64,000 bases of DNA from Thermococcus radiotolerans (GCF_002214565.1 NZ_CP015106.1:1054001-1118000), one strand, 5' to 3'; counted from the first letter of the stretch, positions 1 through 8,575 are shown. The notes: generated by a model from the sequence alone, not told the origin. A program made the numbers and translations.

Positions 1-672
1 GCCCTTCGTGAGGGCGTTAAGCTTCTCATAAAACTCGTCCTCAATTCCCCCGGGAATCTCGATGAGGAACAGCCACGAACCGTCGCTGGCCCACTCCTCG
101 CGCTTTATCGTTCCGAACTTCCTTACCTCCCCGTAGGCCTTGCCAACGTAGTCACCGGGTATCTTGACGGCTATGACCTTCAGCTCCATCTTTATCGGGA
201 GAAGCGGCCTTATCGCCTTGATGACTCCGGGAACCTGCGCCTCTGCGTCCTTGAAGAGGTCAATGTGGACCCCAGCTTCCTCCATCGCCCTGAGGATTCT
301 ATCAACTGGGTGCGGATAGCCGGTCCTCGGGTCGACGGCGTGCCTGTGAATCACGGTCGCTATGTAGCGCCTCTTGTCCTCGAGCATCTGCCTCCTCTGC
401 TCCGCCGTCAGCTGAACCTCTCCCTTGCGGAGGATTATCTTCGCCACCTCGTAGGGGTCGCTGGTGCCGAATATCTTCTCCATCTCGTGCTCGCTGGCCT
501 TGTCGCCCTTGTGGGCGTCCTTGAAAACGTAGGGAGTGGCGAGGATCTCCTCAACGGGGACGTCCTTGCCCTCCTTGAAGTCCCTGGCCAGGTACGGGTC
601 AACGAGTATCTCGAAGGTCTCGCCGTGCGTCTTCAGACGGGCGATGACGGCTTTATCAACACTTATGGGCAT
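1..672 (-). CDS. Ribosome maturation protein SBDS (SDO1), 3' end outside window
   Basis: The reading frame from ATG at 672 runs off the left edge after 224 codons, so only the last residues are missing compared with archaeal SBDS proteins of about 230-240 residues. The protein begins [18 protein letters not shown] and has the N-terminal SBDS fold, the basic middle helices ([15 protein letters not shown]) and the ferredoxin-like C-terminal part. SBDS acts in late maturation of the large ribosomal subunit. GAGGTGACGGGCG lies just before the ATG. psmA ends 11 bp upstream on the same strand, which is the order known from archaeal exosome-proteasome superoperons, so exosome genes probably follow to the left. 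Confidence 0.95.
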   Translation of the reverse strand, partial: MPISVDKAVIARLKTHGETFEILVDPYLARDFKEGKDVPVEEILATPYVFKDAHKGDKASEHEMEKIFGTSDPYEVAKIILRKGEVQLTAEQRRQMLEDKRRYIATVIHRHAVDPRTGYPHPVDRILRAMEEAGVHIDLFKDAEAQVPGVIKAIRPLLPIKMELKVIAVKIPGDYVGKAYGEVRKFGTIKREEWASDGSWLFLIEIPGGIEDEFYEKLNALTKG

Positions 673-683
673 CGCCCGTCACC

Positions 684-1466
684 TCAGTAGTTGCTGTCCA
701 GCTCGGAGTAGTCCTCTTCCTTCTCCTCAACTTCCTCTTCCTTGACCTCTTCGAGGATTTCATCGAGGTACTTGGCAACATCTTCCTTGCCGAGCTTCTT
801 CCAGCGCTTGTCCTCCATGGTGATGTAAGCGACCTCTATGCTGTCCGGACCCGGCTCCTCAAGGGTCTTCGCGAGGGCCATTATGGCGAGCTTTACCGCT
901 CCCTCCATGTCTATGTCGTCGGTGTAGTGCTCCTCGAAGATGGCCATCGCAGTGTTCCTGCCGCTGCCTATCGCGACGGCCTTCCACTCGAAGTAGGCCC
1001 CGCTCGGATCGGTCTCGTAGAGCTCGGGCTTGTCGTTGACCCCTGCCATTAGAAGGGCCGCACCAAAGGGCCTCACACCGCCGTACTGGGTGTGGGCCTG
1101 CTTGAGGTCGCATATCTTCTTCACCAGAACGGTGAGCGGAACGGGTTCGCCGTAGGTCAGCCGGTAAACCTGGGCCTCAAGCCTGGCCCTATCAACGAGG
1201 ACTCTCGCATCCGCGATTATACCGCTCGGAGCGGCGGCTATATGGTCGTCGATCTGGAAAATCTTCTCGTAGCTGCTTGGCTCGATGAGCTTGCTGGTTA
1301 TCCTTTTCTCAACGGCGAGAACGACGCCTTCCTTCCACTTAACACCGACGGCGGTTGCTCCCCTCTTAACGGCCTCCCGTGCGTAGTTTACCTGGAAGAG
1401 CCTTCCGTCAGGGCTAAAAACAGTAATGGCCCTGTCGTAACCTGCCTGTGGTGGTACAAACGCCAT
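684..1466 (-). CDS. psmA: Proteasome subunit alpha
   Basis: The 260-residue product begins [21 protein letters not shown], the conserved N-terminal gate and H0 region of archaeal alpha subunits. It continues with the alpha-type core ([49 protein letters not shown]). The C-terminal tail is acidic and glutamate-rich. Alpha subunits form the outer rings of the 20S core, recruit PAN and carry no catalytic threonine. AGGTGATGTAAA precedes the ATG. The gene lies 11 bp ahead of SBDS and probably leads that transcript. Confidence 0.97.
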   Translation of the reverse strand: MAFVPPQAGYDRAITVFSPDGRLFQVNYAREAVKRGATAVGVKWKEGVVLAVEKRITSKLIEPSSYEKIFQIDDHIAAAPSGIIADARVLVDRARLEAQVYRLTYGEPVPLTVLVKKICDLKQAHTQYGGVRPFGAALLMAGVNDKPELYETDPSGAYFEWKAVAIGSGRNTAMAIFEEHYTDDIDMEGAVKLAIMALAKTLEEPGPDSIEVAYITMEDKRWKKLGKEDVAKYLDEILEEVKEEEVEEKEEDYSELDSNY

Positions 1467-1544
1467 TTTACATCACCTCTAACGTATTATCGTCATATCT
1501 CCTACTCTCTGGCCATAATTCTCGGACGGCCTAATTAAGCTTTT

Positions 1545-1766
1545 CTATTCACCCCGCAAGGCGAGCATCGCCATCTTTCTGGCTATTCTTCTGGCGAACT
1601 CCAGGGGGATGAATGCTATCACGAATAGTATCGCGGCCAGAATCAGCGACGGCTCCCGGCCGAGGGGCTGAACTATCATCATGCCGAAGGCCACTATGAG
1701 AAACCCCATGCCCAGCGCGAGGAACCTCCGGTACGTTCTGTTCATTACTTCAAGGGTCTCCTCCAT
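1545..1766 (-). CDS. Small membrane protein, function unknown
   Basis: This frame encodes 73 residues from ATG at 1766 (MEETLEVMNRTYRRF). Two hydrophobic helices follow, separated by a short polar turn (QPLGREPS), and the C-terminus is basic (FARRIARK). The longer upstream reading was rejected because it would run into the divergent HIT gene, and GGTGAGAGG stands before 1766. I do not recognise a family. It probably sits in the cytoplasmic membrane as a helical hairpin. It is read divergently from the HIT-family gene 55 bp away. Confidence 0.6.
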   Translation of the reverse strand: MEETLEVMNRTYRRFLALGMGFLIVAFGMMIVQPLGREPSLILAAILFVIAFIPLEFARRIARKMAMLALRGE

Positions 1767-1821
1767 TCCTCTCACCGAGGCCTTTTTATTTGAAACCCGT
1801 TTTAAGTCTTTGGTGTTGCCG

Positions 1822-2271
1822 ATGGAGTGTCCGTTCTGCAACGCGAAGCGGGAGGCAATTCTTTACGATGACGGAATCATCAGGATACTCGTTGACTCCT
1901 ATCCAGCGAACAGGGGACACCTGCTGGTCGTCCCGAGGCGGCACGTTGAGAGTCCGAACGAGCTGAGCCCGGAGGAGAAGGAGGCGCTACTGAGGGGGAT
2001 AGAGCTGGCGATGGAAAAGCTGACCCAGGCTCTGAGGCCGGACGGCTTCAACGTTGGGATAAACCTGGGAAAGGCCGCGGGCCAGACGGTTCCCCATCTG
2101 CACGTCCACGTCATCCCCCGCTGGGAGGGGGACTGCTCCCACCCGCGGGGCGGCGTCAGGAAGGCTGTGCTGGATCTGGAGGACGAGAACCTCAGCCTGA
2201 GGGAGCGCTGGGAGAAGAACAGGATGAGCGATGAAGAAATCGAGGTTCTGAGGAAAGCGTTCAGGTCCTGA
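1822..2271 (+). CDS. HIT family nucleotide hydrolase/transferase
   Basis: The 149-residue protein starts MECPFCNAKREAILYDDG. It has an N-terminal CxxC and the HIT signature HLHVHVIPRW near residue 92-101, which is the catalytic histidine triad. Family members hydrolyse or transfer nucleoside monophosphates (Ap4A, AMP-lysine and similar substrates); the substrate here is not known. ATG at 1822 is supported by GGTGTTGCCG just before it. A TATA-like stretch (CTTTTTATTTG) lies near 1782. The 3' end overlaps the convergent MazG-like gene by 11 bp. Confidence 0.92.
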   Translation: MECPFCNAKREAILYDDGIIRILVDSYPANRGHLLVVPRRHVESPNELSPEEKEALLRGIELAMEKLTQALRPDGFNVGINLGKAAGQTVPHLHVHVIPRWEGDCSHPRGGVRKAVLDLEDENLSLRERWEKNRMSDEEIEVLRKAFRS

Positions 2272-2578
2272 GCGGGTACTTCCTCCCGTTCTTCTCCAGC
2301 TTCCTCTCGAGGGCCTCGTCCAGGTCTATGCCCAGCTCGTGGGCGAGTAGCGTGAGGTAGATAACGACATCGGCTATCTCATCGGCTATGGCCTCCTTTT
2401 TGGCCGGGTCTTTGACGGCCTCAAGTATCTCCTCGTCAGTCTCCCACTGAAAGTGCTCGAGCAGTTCGCCCAGCTCGACCGCCGCGGATATAGCCAGGTT
2501 CTTCGGCGTGTGGTACTCGGCCCAATTCCTCGCATCTCGGAAGGCGACGAGCTTCTTCTCAAGCTCCCTAAAGTCCAT
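2261..2578 (-). CDS. MazG-like nucleotide pyrophosphohydrolase
   Basis: The 105-residue product is all-helical. It has the metal-binding pattern of small MazG-type NTP pyrophosphatases: EYHTPKNLAISAAVELGELLEHFQW followed by EAIADEIADVVIYLTLLAHELGID. The two acidic clusters (ExxE, then ExxD) bind Mg2+. Related enzymes (MazG/RS21-C6 type) hydrolyse dCTP or modified dNTPs and clean the nucleotide pool. The start at ATG 2578 is preceded by AGGTGGTCCC. It is 9 bp downstream of the neighbouring 95-residue gene and is probably co-transcribed with it. Confidence 0.88.
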   Translation of the reverse strand: MDFRELEKKLVAFRDARNWAEYHTPKNLAISAAVELGELLEHFQWETDEEILEAVKDPAKKEAIADEIADVVIYLTLLAHELGIDLDEALERKLEKNGRKYPLRT

Positions 2579-2587
2579 GGGACCACC

Positions 2588-2875
2588 TCAGTAGGCGTGG
2601 GCATTGGCATTCCTGAGAAGTTCAAGGAGCCTCAAAAACTCATCGAGCTCCTCCTCCGAGAAATGCTCCTCAACGTCGTCCTCGGGGTCGAGTTTGGCGA
2701 GCATCTCGCGCGCCTTCATCAGGTCATCCAGGTCCTCCTGGAGCTCCAGGGCCCGCTGGGCAAACTCGTAACTCGTGTGCGGGCTCTCAAAGACCCTGTT
2801 CTGGTTCGCGATTATCGCTATCTTCAGGTTGGCTATGGTCTCATCGACCAGCTCGATAAGTTCCCCCACCTTCAT
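2588..2875 (-). CDS. Conserved hypothetical helical protein
   Basis: The product has 95 residues from ATG at 2875 (MKVGELIELVDETIANLK). It is predicted wholly helical and strongly acidic towards the C-terminus (DPEDDVEEHFSEEELDEF). GGTGGTG directly upstream acts as the ribosome binding site, so the GTG codons inside it are not taken as starts. I do not recognise a named family. It precedes the MazG-like gene by 9 bp on the same strand, so a link to nucleotide metabolism is possible but is only inferred. Confidence 0.65.
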   Translation of the reverse strand: MKVGELIELVDETIANLKIAIIANQNRVFESPHTSYEFAQRALELQEDLDDLMKAREMLAKLDPEDDVEEHFSEEELDEFLRLLELLRNANAHAY

Positions 2876-2965
2876 TTTCACCACGTATTCATCTACCCGC
2901 GGGGGTATTTAAGCCTCCCGAAAGGTTTTTACGTTCAACAGGATGAAATCCATACGGTGGTCGGG

Positions 2966-3214
2966 GTGGACTTCGACCTCTTCATGGAGAGGTACGGGTA
3001 CAAAATCTTGCTCGGGATTTTCGGCATGATAATCCTGGGTATGTTCGCGATCATTGGCATCTGGGTATACGCGGCGCTGAAATACCTAGGCCTACTGTTC
3101 GGCGGCTTAATTCTAATGCTCGTAGTCGTCCGTAGCCTTGTGAATAAGAGAGTACTAGATGCCCAAGCGCAGGTATTCAGCAAGTACTTCTACGACGATA
3201 GGAAACGGAGGTAA
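2966..3214 (+). CDS. Small membrane protein, paralogue 1 of a tandem pair
   Basis: This reading frame gives 82 residues if started at GTG 2966, which has GGTGGT just upstream. The product begins V/MDFDLFMERYGYKILL, then has two hydrophobic helices and a basic tail (KYFYDDRKRR). The next gene encodes MDLGLFMERYGYRLLM with the same helix arrangement and basic tail (VYYDKNEKKRR), so the two are tandem duplicates. The function is unknown. The start codon is the least certain part of this call. Confidence 0.6.
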   Translation: MDFDLFMERYGYKILLGIFGMIILGMFAIIGIWVYAALKYLGLLFGGLILMLVVVRSLVNKRVLDAQAQVFSKYFYDDRKRR

Positions 3215-3219
3215 AAGGG

Positions 3220-3498
3220 ATGGACCTGGGACTCTTTATGGAGAGGTACGGGTACAGGCTCCTAATGGTGCTCTTCGCCTCCATCGTGATTGGGGTAATC
3301 AGCGTCCCGTTTCTCATCATGTTCTGGGGCTTCTCGGGCTACGCACCTGTTGCGGGCGTTATCACAGTGGTGGCCTTCGTCTTCGGGGCTATCTTCGTAG
3401 TGGCACCCAGGGAGTGGCGCTCGGAGACCATAACGAGAACCTGGTTCAGAACACACAACGAGGTCTACTACGACAAGAACGAGAAAAAACGGCGGTGA
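3220..3498 (+). CDS. Small membrane protein, paralogue 2 of a tandem pair
   Basis: The product has 92 residues and starts at ATG 3220 after a good ribosome binding site (GGAGGTAAAAGGG), 5 bp after its paralogue. It has the shared N-terminal motif LFMERYGYR, two hydrophobic helices (LLMVLFASIVIGVISVPFL and a second from about residue 44) and a positively charged C-terminus that is probably cytoplasmic. No catalytic motif is visible and I do not recognise the family. Confidence 0.7.
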   Translation: MDLGLFMERYGYRLLMVLFASIVIGVISVPFLIMFWGFSGYAPVAGVITVVAFVFGAIFVVAPREWRSETITRTWFRTHNEVYYDKNEKKRR

Positions 3499-3583
3499 TT
3501 TTCCGAATATTTTTCGATTTTCATCGACACTTTTCTGAAGGTAGAGTTTTAACCCCATGCACAAAGAAACTACGGTGGTCATA

Positions 3584-5491
3584 GTGGAAGCGATTAAGGC
3601 TTATCCTTCTGATTCAACCGAAGTCAAGACCAGGAAGCGTGAGAAAAAGCTTCTCATGGGTAACGAAGCCATCGCTTATGGTGCCCTCGAAAGCGGCGTT
3701 GTCTTTGCGACAGGCTACCCCGGGACACCGTCGACCGAGGTCATCGAAACGATAGCCCATCTGAAGCCGGAGGTATTCGCCGAGTGGGCCCCTAACGAAA
3801 AGGTGGCCCTGGAGGAGGCCGCGGGAGTCGCTTACACCGGCCTAAGGACGCTCGTCACGATGAAGTGCGTCGGTCTCAACGTCGCCGCCGACCCCCTCAT
3901 GAGCCTCGCCTACTCCGGCGTTGAAGGAGGTCTGGTCATCCTCGTCGCCGATGACCCGGGGCCGCACACCAGTCAGACCGAGCAGGACGATAGGTATTAT
4001 GGCAAAATCTCACTTCTGCCGGTTCTTGAGCCGGCCGATCCTCAGGAGGCACATGATTTAATCATCTACGCCTACGAGCTGAGCGAGCGCTACAAGGTTC
4101 CGGTCATATTCAGAACCACCACGAGGGTGAACCACACGACGAGCGACGTTGAAGTCGGCGAGTTCGTCGAGCTGGAGCGCGAGCCAAAGTTCAAGAAGGA
4201 CATCGAGAGGTATGTGCGCGCGAGCATGGAGGGCAACAGGAAGAGGCACAGGTGGCTGAACGAGACCCTGGCAAAGATAGAGGAGGAGTTCAACTCGATG
4301 CCCTTCAACTGGGTCGAAGGCGAGGGAAGGATCGGAATCATCGTCGAGGGCGCGCCCTACAACTACGTGCGCGAGGTTCTCCCGAAGATCGAGGGTGATT
4401 TCAAGGTTCTCAAGCTCTCAACGCCGCATCCTCTTCCAAGGAAGCTCGTCGTTGACTTCCTCAAGGACGTGGACTTCGCGATAGTGGTTGAGGACGGCGC
4501 GCCGTTCCTCGAGGAAGAGGTTAAGATCGCCGCCTACGAGGCCGGCCTCAACGTCCCAATCTACGGGAAGAGAACCGGCCACTTCCCGCTCGAGGGCGAG
4601 CTCACTCCGAGCCTTGTGAGAAACACACTGCTGCGGCTCATCGGCGAGGAGGGGGAGACCTACGAGAAGCCGGAGGAGGTCAAATACGCCGAAAGCCTCG
4701 CCCCGAAGAGACCCCCGGTGATGTGTCCAGGCTGTCCACACAGGGGCTCCTACAGGGCCGCGCTGGACGCTCTGAGGGACCTCAGGCTGGGCAGGTTCAG
4801 CGTCCCGATACACGGTGACATAGGCTGCTACGCCCTTTCGCTCCTCCCGCCGCTCGAAGCCATCTGGACCGAGTACGTGATGGGCGCCAGCATAAGCCTG
4901 GCCAACGGTCAGAGCGTGGCGCTGAACAAGAAGGTGATAGCCACCATCGGTGATTCGACGTTCTTCCACAACGGGATCCAGCCGCTGGTCGATGCGGTCT
5001 ACAAGAACCTGAACGTCCTGGTGATGATACTCGACAACAGAACCACGGCGATGACCGGCCACCAGCCCCATCCCGGAACCGGCGGAAGCGAAACCGGCAG
5101 GAAGTTCAACGAGATCGACATCGAGGCGCTGGTCAAGGCTCTCGGAGTGAAGTACGTTAAGACCGTTGACCCCTACGACCTCAAAGCAACGAGGGAGGCC
5201 ATAAAGGAGGCCATGCAGGTCGAAGGACCTGCGGTGATAATAGCGAAGCAGGAGTGCGTTATACCGGTCATAAGGCGCGGCGAGATAGGAGAGATACCTG
5301 TGGTTATCGAGGAGAAGTGCACCGGCTGCAAGGCATGCATACTCCTGACCGGCTGTCCGGCGCTTGTTTACGAGCCGGATACCAACAAGGTCAGGATAGA
5401 CAACCTGCTCTGCACCGGCTGCGGCGTCTGCAACCAGACGTGCCCGTTCGACGCGATAAAGTTCCCGAGCGAGCTGGAGAGGGGGGCTTAG
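3584..5491 (+). CDS. iorA: Indolepyruvate ferredoxin oxidoreductase, alpha subunit
   Basis: The product is a large 2-oxoacid:ferredoxin oxidoreductase subunit. The order is: an N-terminal pyruvate-ferredoxin-like region (LMGNEAIAYGALESG...GYPGTPSTEV), a middle domain, a thiamine diphosphate domain (GDIGCYALSLLPP, IATIGDSTFFHNG) and a C-terminal pair of iron-sulphur motifs (CTGCKAC, CTGCGVCNQTCPF). IOR oxidises aryl pyruvates from aromatic amino acids to aryl-acetyl-CoA. I prefer GTG 3584 (635 residues) because GGTGGTC lies 4 nt upstream; an in-frame ATG at 3557 lacks such a site. The beta subunit gene, usually adjacent, is not here. Confidence 0.93.
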   Translation: MEAIKAYPSDSTEVKTRKREKKLLMGNEAIAYGALESGVVFATGYPGTPSTEVIETIAHLKPEVFAEWAPNEKVALEEAAGVAYTGLRTLVTMKCVGLNVAADPLMSLAYSGVEGGLVILVADDPGPHTSQTEQDDRYYGKISLLPVLEPADPQEAHDLIIYAYELSERYKVPVIFRTTTRVNHTTSDVEVGEFVELEREPKFKKDIERYVRASMEGNRKRHRWLNETLAKIEEEFNSMPFNWVEGEGRIGIIVEGAPYNYVREVLPKIEGDFKVLKLSTPHPLPRKLVVDFLKDVDFAIVVEDGAPFLEEEVKIAAYEAGLNVPIYGKRTGHFPLEGELTPSLVRNTLLRLIGEEGETYEKPEEVKYAESLAPKRPPVMCPGCPHRGSYRAALDALRDLRLGRFSVPIHGDIGCYALSLLPPLEAIWTEYVMGASISLANGQSVALNKKVIATIGDSTFFHNGIQPLVDAVYKNLNVLVMILDNRTTAMTGHQPHPGTGGSETGRKFNEIDIEALVKALGVKYVKTVDPYDLKATREAIKEAMQVEGPAVIIAKQECVIPVIRRGEIGEIPVVIEEKCTGCKACILLTGCPALVYEPDTNKVRIDNLLCTGCGVCNQTCPFDAIKFPSELERGA

Positions 5492-5495
5492 CCCC

Positions 5496-6179
5496 TCACT
5501 CCCTCCAAACTTCCAGAACCATGAAGCGCCTCACGAGTGGGTTCGGGTAGAGCTCCCAGCCGATTCCTTCCGTTTCTGCCCCAATTTCCCCGAAGAGACC
5601 GCCCTCGCGCGGGTCGAGGCTCTCGCCGTAGATTTTTCCGGGACGGATTTCAACTTTCATATACCTCGGCAGGCCGACGATGGCCTTGCCGTGGTCCCTC
5701 GCGTAGTCAATCGCCCACTTGGCGGTGTAGAGGCCCGAGTAAATCTCCGCTATTCTAACCGGGACACTGGACTTGCCGATGGCGACTATCTCTATCCCCG
5801 TCTCCTCCCAGAATTTCTTCGCCAGGGGCTGAAGGTCCTTGGCCAGGTCCTTCCACACTTCCTTGCCGCGGTCGGTTATCGTCAGAGCGTCGATCGTCGG
5901 CTCGTCGAGCTTCCGTACCTCGATTCCACCTATCGTCGAGTCGAGGTGTATCACGTCGGGCTTAACTTCCCTCGCGAGTTCAACGGCCAGAAAAGCCTCC
6001 TCCCGAACGGCCTGCCTTCCGCTCATGTCGTAGTCGAAGGGATTCCCGTACCTCACCACGCTCATCGTTGCCGTTCTGTATGGCCTCTCCACAAGAACGG
6101 CCGCCGTGGCTATTAGACCTATTGGATTGTACTCCTCATCCAGCAGGGCACCACCCGTGTCAGCGGCGACTATTCTCAT
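5496..6179 (-). CDS. DUF4152 protein, probable ssDNA-specific 3'-5' exonuclease (PfuExo I-like)
   Basis: The 227-residue product begins MRIVAADTGGALLDEEYNP. It contains DVIHLDSTIGGIEVRKLDE and the C-terminal motif ELYPNPLVRRFMV. From memory this matches Pyrococcus furiosus PF2046 over its full length. That protein has an RNase H-like fold and was reported as a single-strand-specific 3'-5' exonuclease. The acidic residues in AADTGG and HLDST would be metal ligands, which is inferred. The start at 6179 follows GGTGGTTGC. The gene is convergent with iorA, 4 bp apart. Confidence 0.8.
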   Translation of the reverse strand: MRIVAADTGGALLDEEYNPIGLIATAAVLVERPYRTATMSVVRYGNPFDYDMSGRQAVREEAFLAVELAREVKPDVIHLDSTIGGIEVRKLDEPTIDALTITDRGKEVWKDLAKDLQPLAKKFWEETGIEIVAIGKSSVPVRIAEIYSGLYTAKWAIDYARDHGKAIVGLPRYMKVEIRPGKIYGESLDPREGGLFGEIGAETEGIGWELYPNPLVRRFMVLEVWRE

Positions 6180-6233
6180 CGCAACCACCGTTAAGGACCA
6201 ATTACCAATATAGGACGGAAGCCAACATATACA

Positions 6234-6716
6234 ATGGTGATAGCGTTGGATGGGTCAGGCGATATTGTTTATGAAGCTTTGGGTTCTTACATAGACGACC
6301 TCTGCGGTTCGGTGTTTCTGGGAACTGCTAGGGGAAAGGTCGTCCTGTACAAGATGGGGACGTATCCCCTAACGCCCACCGGGGAGCCCCTGCCGTTTCT
6401 CAACGTCTTCTACTCCCATGGCATGCTTGAGATAACCGGAATATGGAACCGCGACGGCAAGAGCGGGGCGTTTCTGCTGAAGATGGTCCCCTCCGGGATA
6501 GAGGTGAGGGACGAGGGCATCATCTACATAACCTTCCACCCCTCTGACGGAGGCATAGTGCTGGTCACCCTCTACGGAAACGAGGGACTGGCGAAGACGC
6601 TCGAGGGCGCTGTTCTGGACTGCAGAACGGAGAGAAGGGAAGACGAGAAGATGCTGTCCTCAATGTTGGGGATAAGGTCGATCATTCCCCCGCAGTGGGA
6701 AACATCGCATCCCTGA
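6234..6716 (+). CDS. Conserved hypothetical protein
   Basis: The product has 160 residues, is mostly beta-strand with hydrophobic stretches, and has no transmembrane helix or recognisable motif (MVIALDGSGDIVYEALGSYIDD at the start). A TATA-like AATATAGG lies about 24 bp before the ATG, which suggests a leaderless mRNA. A TTG at 6246 with GGTGAT upstream is an alternative start. The C-terminal coding part overlaps the convergent DUF357-like gene by 35 bp. I cannot assign a function. Confidence 0.6.
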   Translation: MVIALDGSGDIVYEALGSYIDDLCGSVFLGTARGKVVLYKMGTYPLTPTGEPLPFLNVFYSHGMLEITGIWNRDGKSGAFLLKMVPSGIEVRDEGIIYITFHPSDGGIVLVTLYGNEGLAKTLEGAVLDCRTERREDEKMLSSMLGIRSIIPPQWETSHP

Positions 6717-7002
6717 GCCTCTCCACATCTTTTCTCATGGCCTTTATCGTTCCCTCATCAAAACTAGTCAGTCGAGAATATCGGACTATAACCTCGTGGA
6801 TTTCAGGATGCCGGCTCTCAAGGATCCCCATCATCTCGGCCACTGGCATGAGAAGACCCGTGTCCAGATAAACCTGGTAGGCCCCCATCGTGTAGAGGGC
6901 ATCCATATAGGCGTTGTACGCCATCTCGAAGCGTCTCTCCCCCAGATAATACTCGGCACGGTTCATATACGCCAGGGCCTTTTCCTTTAGAGCCTTTTCC
7001 AT
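6682..7002 (-). CDS. DUF357-like helical protein
   Basis: The 106-residue product (MEKALKEKALAYMNRAEYYL) is all alpha-helical. Its first half resembles archaeal DUF357 proteins: paired helices with AEYYLGERRFEMAYNAYMDAL and a YLDTGLL end. The molecular function of DUF357 is unknown. A short RHPEIH stretch formally fits the RX4H pattern of HEPN nucleases, but there is no other support for that. GTGGTGTCGGCG precedes ATG 7002. The gene shares a TATA region near 7020-7029 with the divergent transporter gene. Confidence 0.6.
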   Translation of the reverse strand: MEKALKEKALAYMNRAEYYLGERRFEMAYNAYMDALYTMGAYQVYLDTGLLMPVAEMMGILESRHPEIHEVIVRYSRLTSFDEGTIKAMRKDVERLRDAMFPTAGE

Positions 7003-7019
7003 CGCCGACACCACGCATG

Positions 7020-7029
7020 GTTTATAAGG
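7020..7029. promoter_or_regulatory. Shared TATA element between DUF357-like gene and AI-2E transporter gene
   Basis: GGTTTATAAG reads as a TATA box on the plus strand, and its complement CTTATAAACC reads as one on the minus strand. It is about 22 bp from the minus-strand ATG (7002) and 33 bp from the plus-strand ATG (7057). One AT-rich element may therefore serve both promoters. Confidence 0.45.
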
Positions 7030-7056
7030 GGAGACCTAATAAACCTGTCGAGGGAT

Positions 7057-8103
7057 ATGAAGGCGGAGAGACTTGCCTGGGCTGCCACCGTGCTCATCAT
7101 AGCCTACATAACGTGGAAGGCCATCAGCCCATTGATAACGCCAATATTCTTCGGCCTGATTCTGGCCTACGCAGCATATCCCATACACAGGAGACTCGCC
7201 TCCAAGCTCGGCGAGATTCACTCCGCGGTGCTCCTCACGGTGGGAATGCTGGGGCTCGGCGGTGTGGTGACCCTCGAGCTTTTAATGATATCCGTCCAGG
7301 TCGCGGCATCTTTCTACCAGAGCGTCGTTGATTTCTTCAGGTGGCTCATGACACAGCCGCTGCCCCCCGAGGTTCTCGATTTCCTCCAGAACTTCTTCAA
7401 TCAGCTCATCCCAAGGTTGTCGGACTACATATCGAAGCAGGCCTTCTCCCTCCCCATGTACCTCCTCCAGCTCGTCGTCTTCCTCTTTACATTCTACTAC
7501 GCACTTTCCAACGCGCATGAGATAGCGGAGGAGATACGGCTGGCGATTCCGGATAAGAACCGCCGTCTGGGTGAGGAGATACTCGAAAGCCTTAACAAGA
7601 CCCTGGGAGCACTGGTAAGGGCCTGGCTGATTTTGAACGTCATAAAAGGTGTTCTGATGACGTTTGGCTTCCTCCTGTTCGGGGTCTCCGACCTCTACAC
7701 CGCGATAGTGGCCGGGTTCCTGACCTTCATCTTCTCCTTCGTTCCCCTCTTCGAGGGCTGGATGATATGGCTCCTCGCGGCCGCGTACTTCGCCAAGGAG
7801 GCCATGTACCTCCACGCGATTGGGATAGCGGTCTACGGCTTCCTCCTGGTCTCCCCGATGCCAGACTACACGATAAGGCCGATGATGGTCGCCAAGGACG
7901 CAAATCTCGACGAGACCCTCGTCTTCATAGGAATGATAGGCGGAACGTGGGCCATGGGGGTAAAGGGCCTCATAATAGGTCCTATAGTGCTCAACCTTCT
8001 CCTGGTTCTCCTGAAAGAATGGAAGAGGGTCATATCAGGTAGAGAACCTTCACGCCGGCCCTCTCCATCTCCCTCAAAGCCCGCTCCTCATCCTGGGGTT
8101 TGA
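7057..8103 (+). CDS. AI-2E/PerM family membrane transporter
   Basis: The 348-residue product has about eight hydrophobic segments. The arrangement is that of the UPF0118 (AI-2E transporter-like) family: two helices near the N-terminus, a helical extracellular insert around residues 95-130, then a long helix bundle ending in KGLIIGPIVLNLLLVLLKEW. Members export small molecules or act as Na+/H+ exchangers; the substrate here is unknown. ATG 7057 follows GAGGGAT. The last 24 residues are low-complexity Ser/Pro/Arg and lie antisense to the pncA 3' end, so they may be a read-through extension. Confidence 0.87.
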   Translation: MKAERLAWAATVLIIAYITWKAISPLITPIFFGLILAYAAYPIHRRLASKLGEIHSAVLLTVGMLGLGGVVTLELLMISVQVAASFYQSVVDFFRWLMTQPLPPEVLDFLQNFFNQLIPRLSDYISKQAFSLPMYLLQLVVFLFTFYYALSNAHEIAEEIRLAIPDKNRRLGEEILESLNKTLGALVRAWLILNVIKGVLMTFGFLLFGVSDLYTAIVAGFLTFIFSFVPLFEGWMIWLLAAAYFAKEAMYLHAIGIAVYGFLLVSPMPDYTIRPMMVAKDANLDETLVFIGMIGGTWAMGVKGLIIGPIVLNLLLVLLKEWKRVISGREPSRRPSPSPSKPAPHPGV

Positions 8104-8575
8104 TTCCCTTCACCGCGTCGCGGAGGAGGTAGGTCTCGAAGCCGTTCTTAACAGCATCGAGGGCCGTTGCCTTAACGCAGTACTCCGTGGCGACGCCGCA
8201 GACGTAAACCCTCTTCACACCGTTTCTCTTCAGTATCTCTGCCAGGTTCGTCCCCTCGAATCCCGAATAGGCCTCCTTATCCGGCTCCGTGGCCTTTGAG
8301 ATTATCACGGCATCGGCCGGAAGCTCCACTACGAACTCCGCCCCGGGAGTGTTTTGAACGCAGTGCCTCGGCCACGGGCCGCCCTGCTCCCTAAAGCTGA
8401 CGTGGTTCTCGGGATGCCAGTCGCGCGTGGCAACTATCAAAGCCCCCCTCTTCCTGAACTCCTCGATGTAGCGGTTGCACCGGGGTATTATCCTGTCTCC
8501 CTCTGGAACCGGCAGGGCTCCCCCGGGCATGAAATCCCTCTGCATGTCAACGACGATGAGCGCCTCCTCGGGCAT
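8030..8575 (-). CDS. pncA: Nicotinamidase
   Basis: The 181-residue cysteine hydrolase converts nicotinamide to nicotinate plus ammonia for NAD salvage. The catalytic triad is visible as Asp10 (ALIVVDMQRDF), Lys94 (IISKATEPD) and Cys133 (GVATEYCVKATA). Metal ligands Asp52 and His54 (TRDWHPENH) and His71 (WPRHC) are present. The same residue numbers are known for the P. horikoshii enzyme. GGGGTGATGTC precedes the ATG. The 3' end overlaps the convergent transporter gene by 74 bp. Confidence 0.95.
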   Translation of the reverse strand: MPEEALIVVDMQRDFMPGGALPVPEGDRIIPRCNRYIEEFRKRGALIVATRDWHPENHVSFREQGGPWPRHCVQNTPGAEFVVELPADAVIISKATEPDKEAYSGFEGTNLAEILKRNGVKRVYVCGVATEYCVKATALDAVKNGFETYLLRDAVKGIKPQDEERALREMERAGVKVLYLI

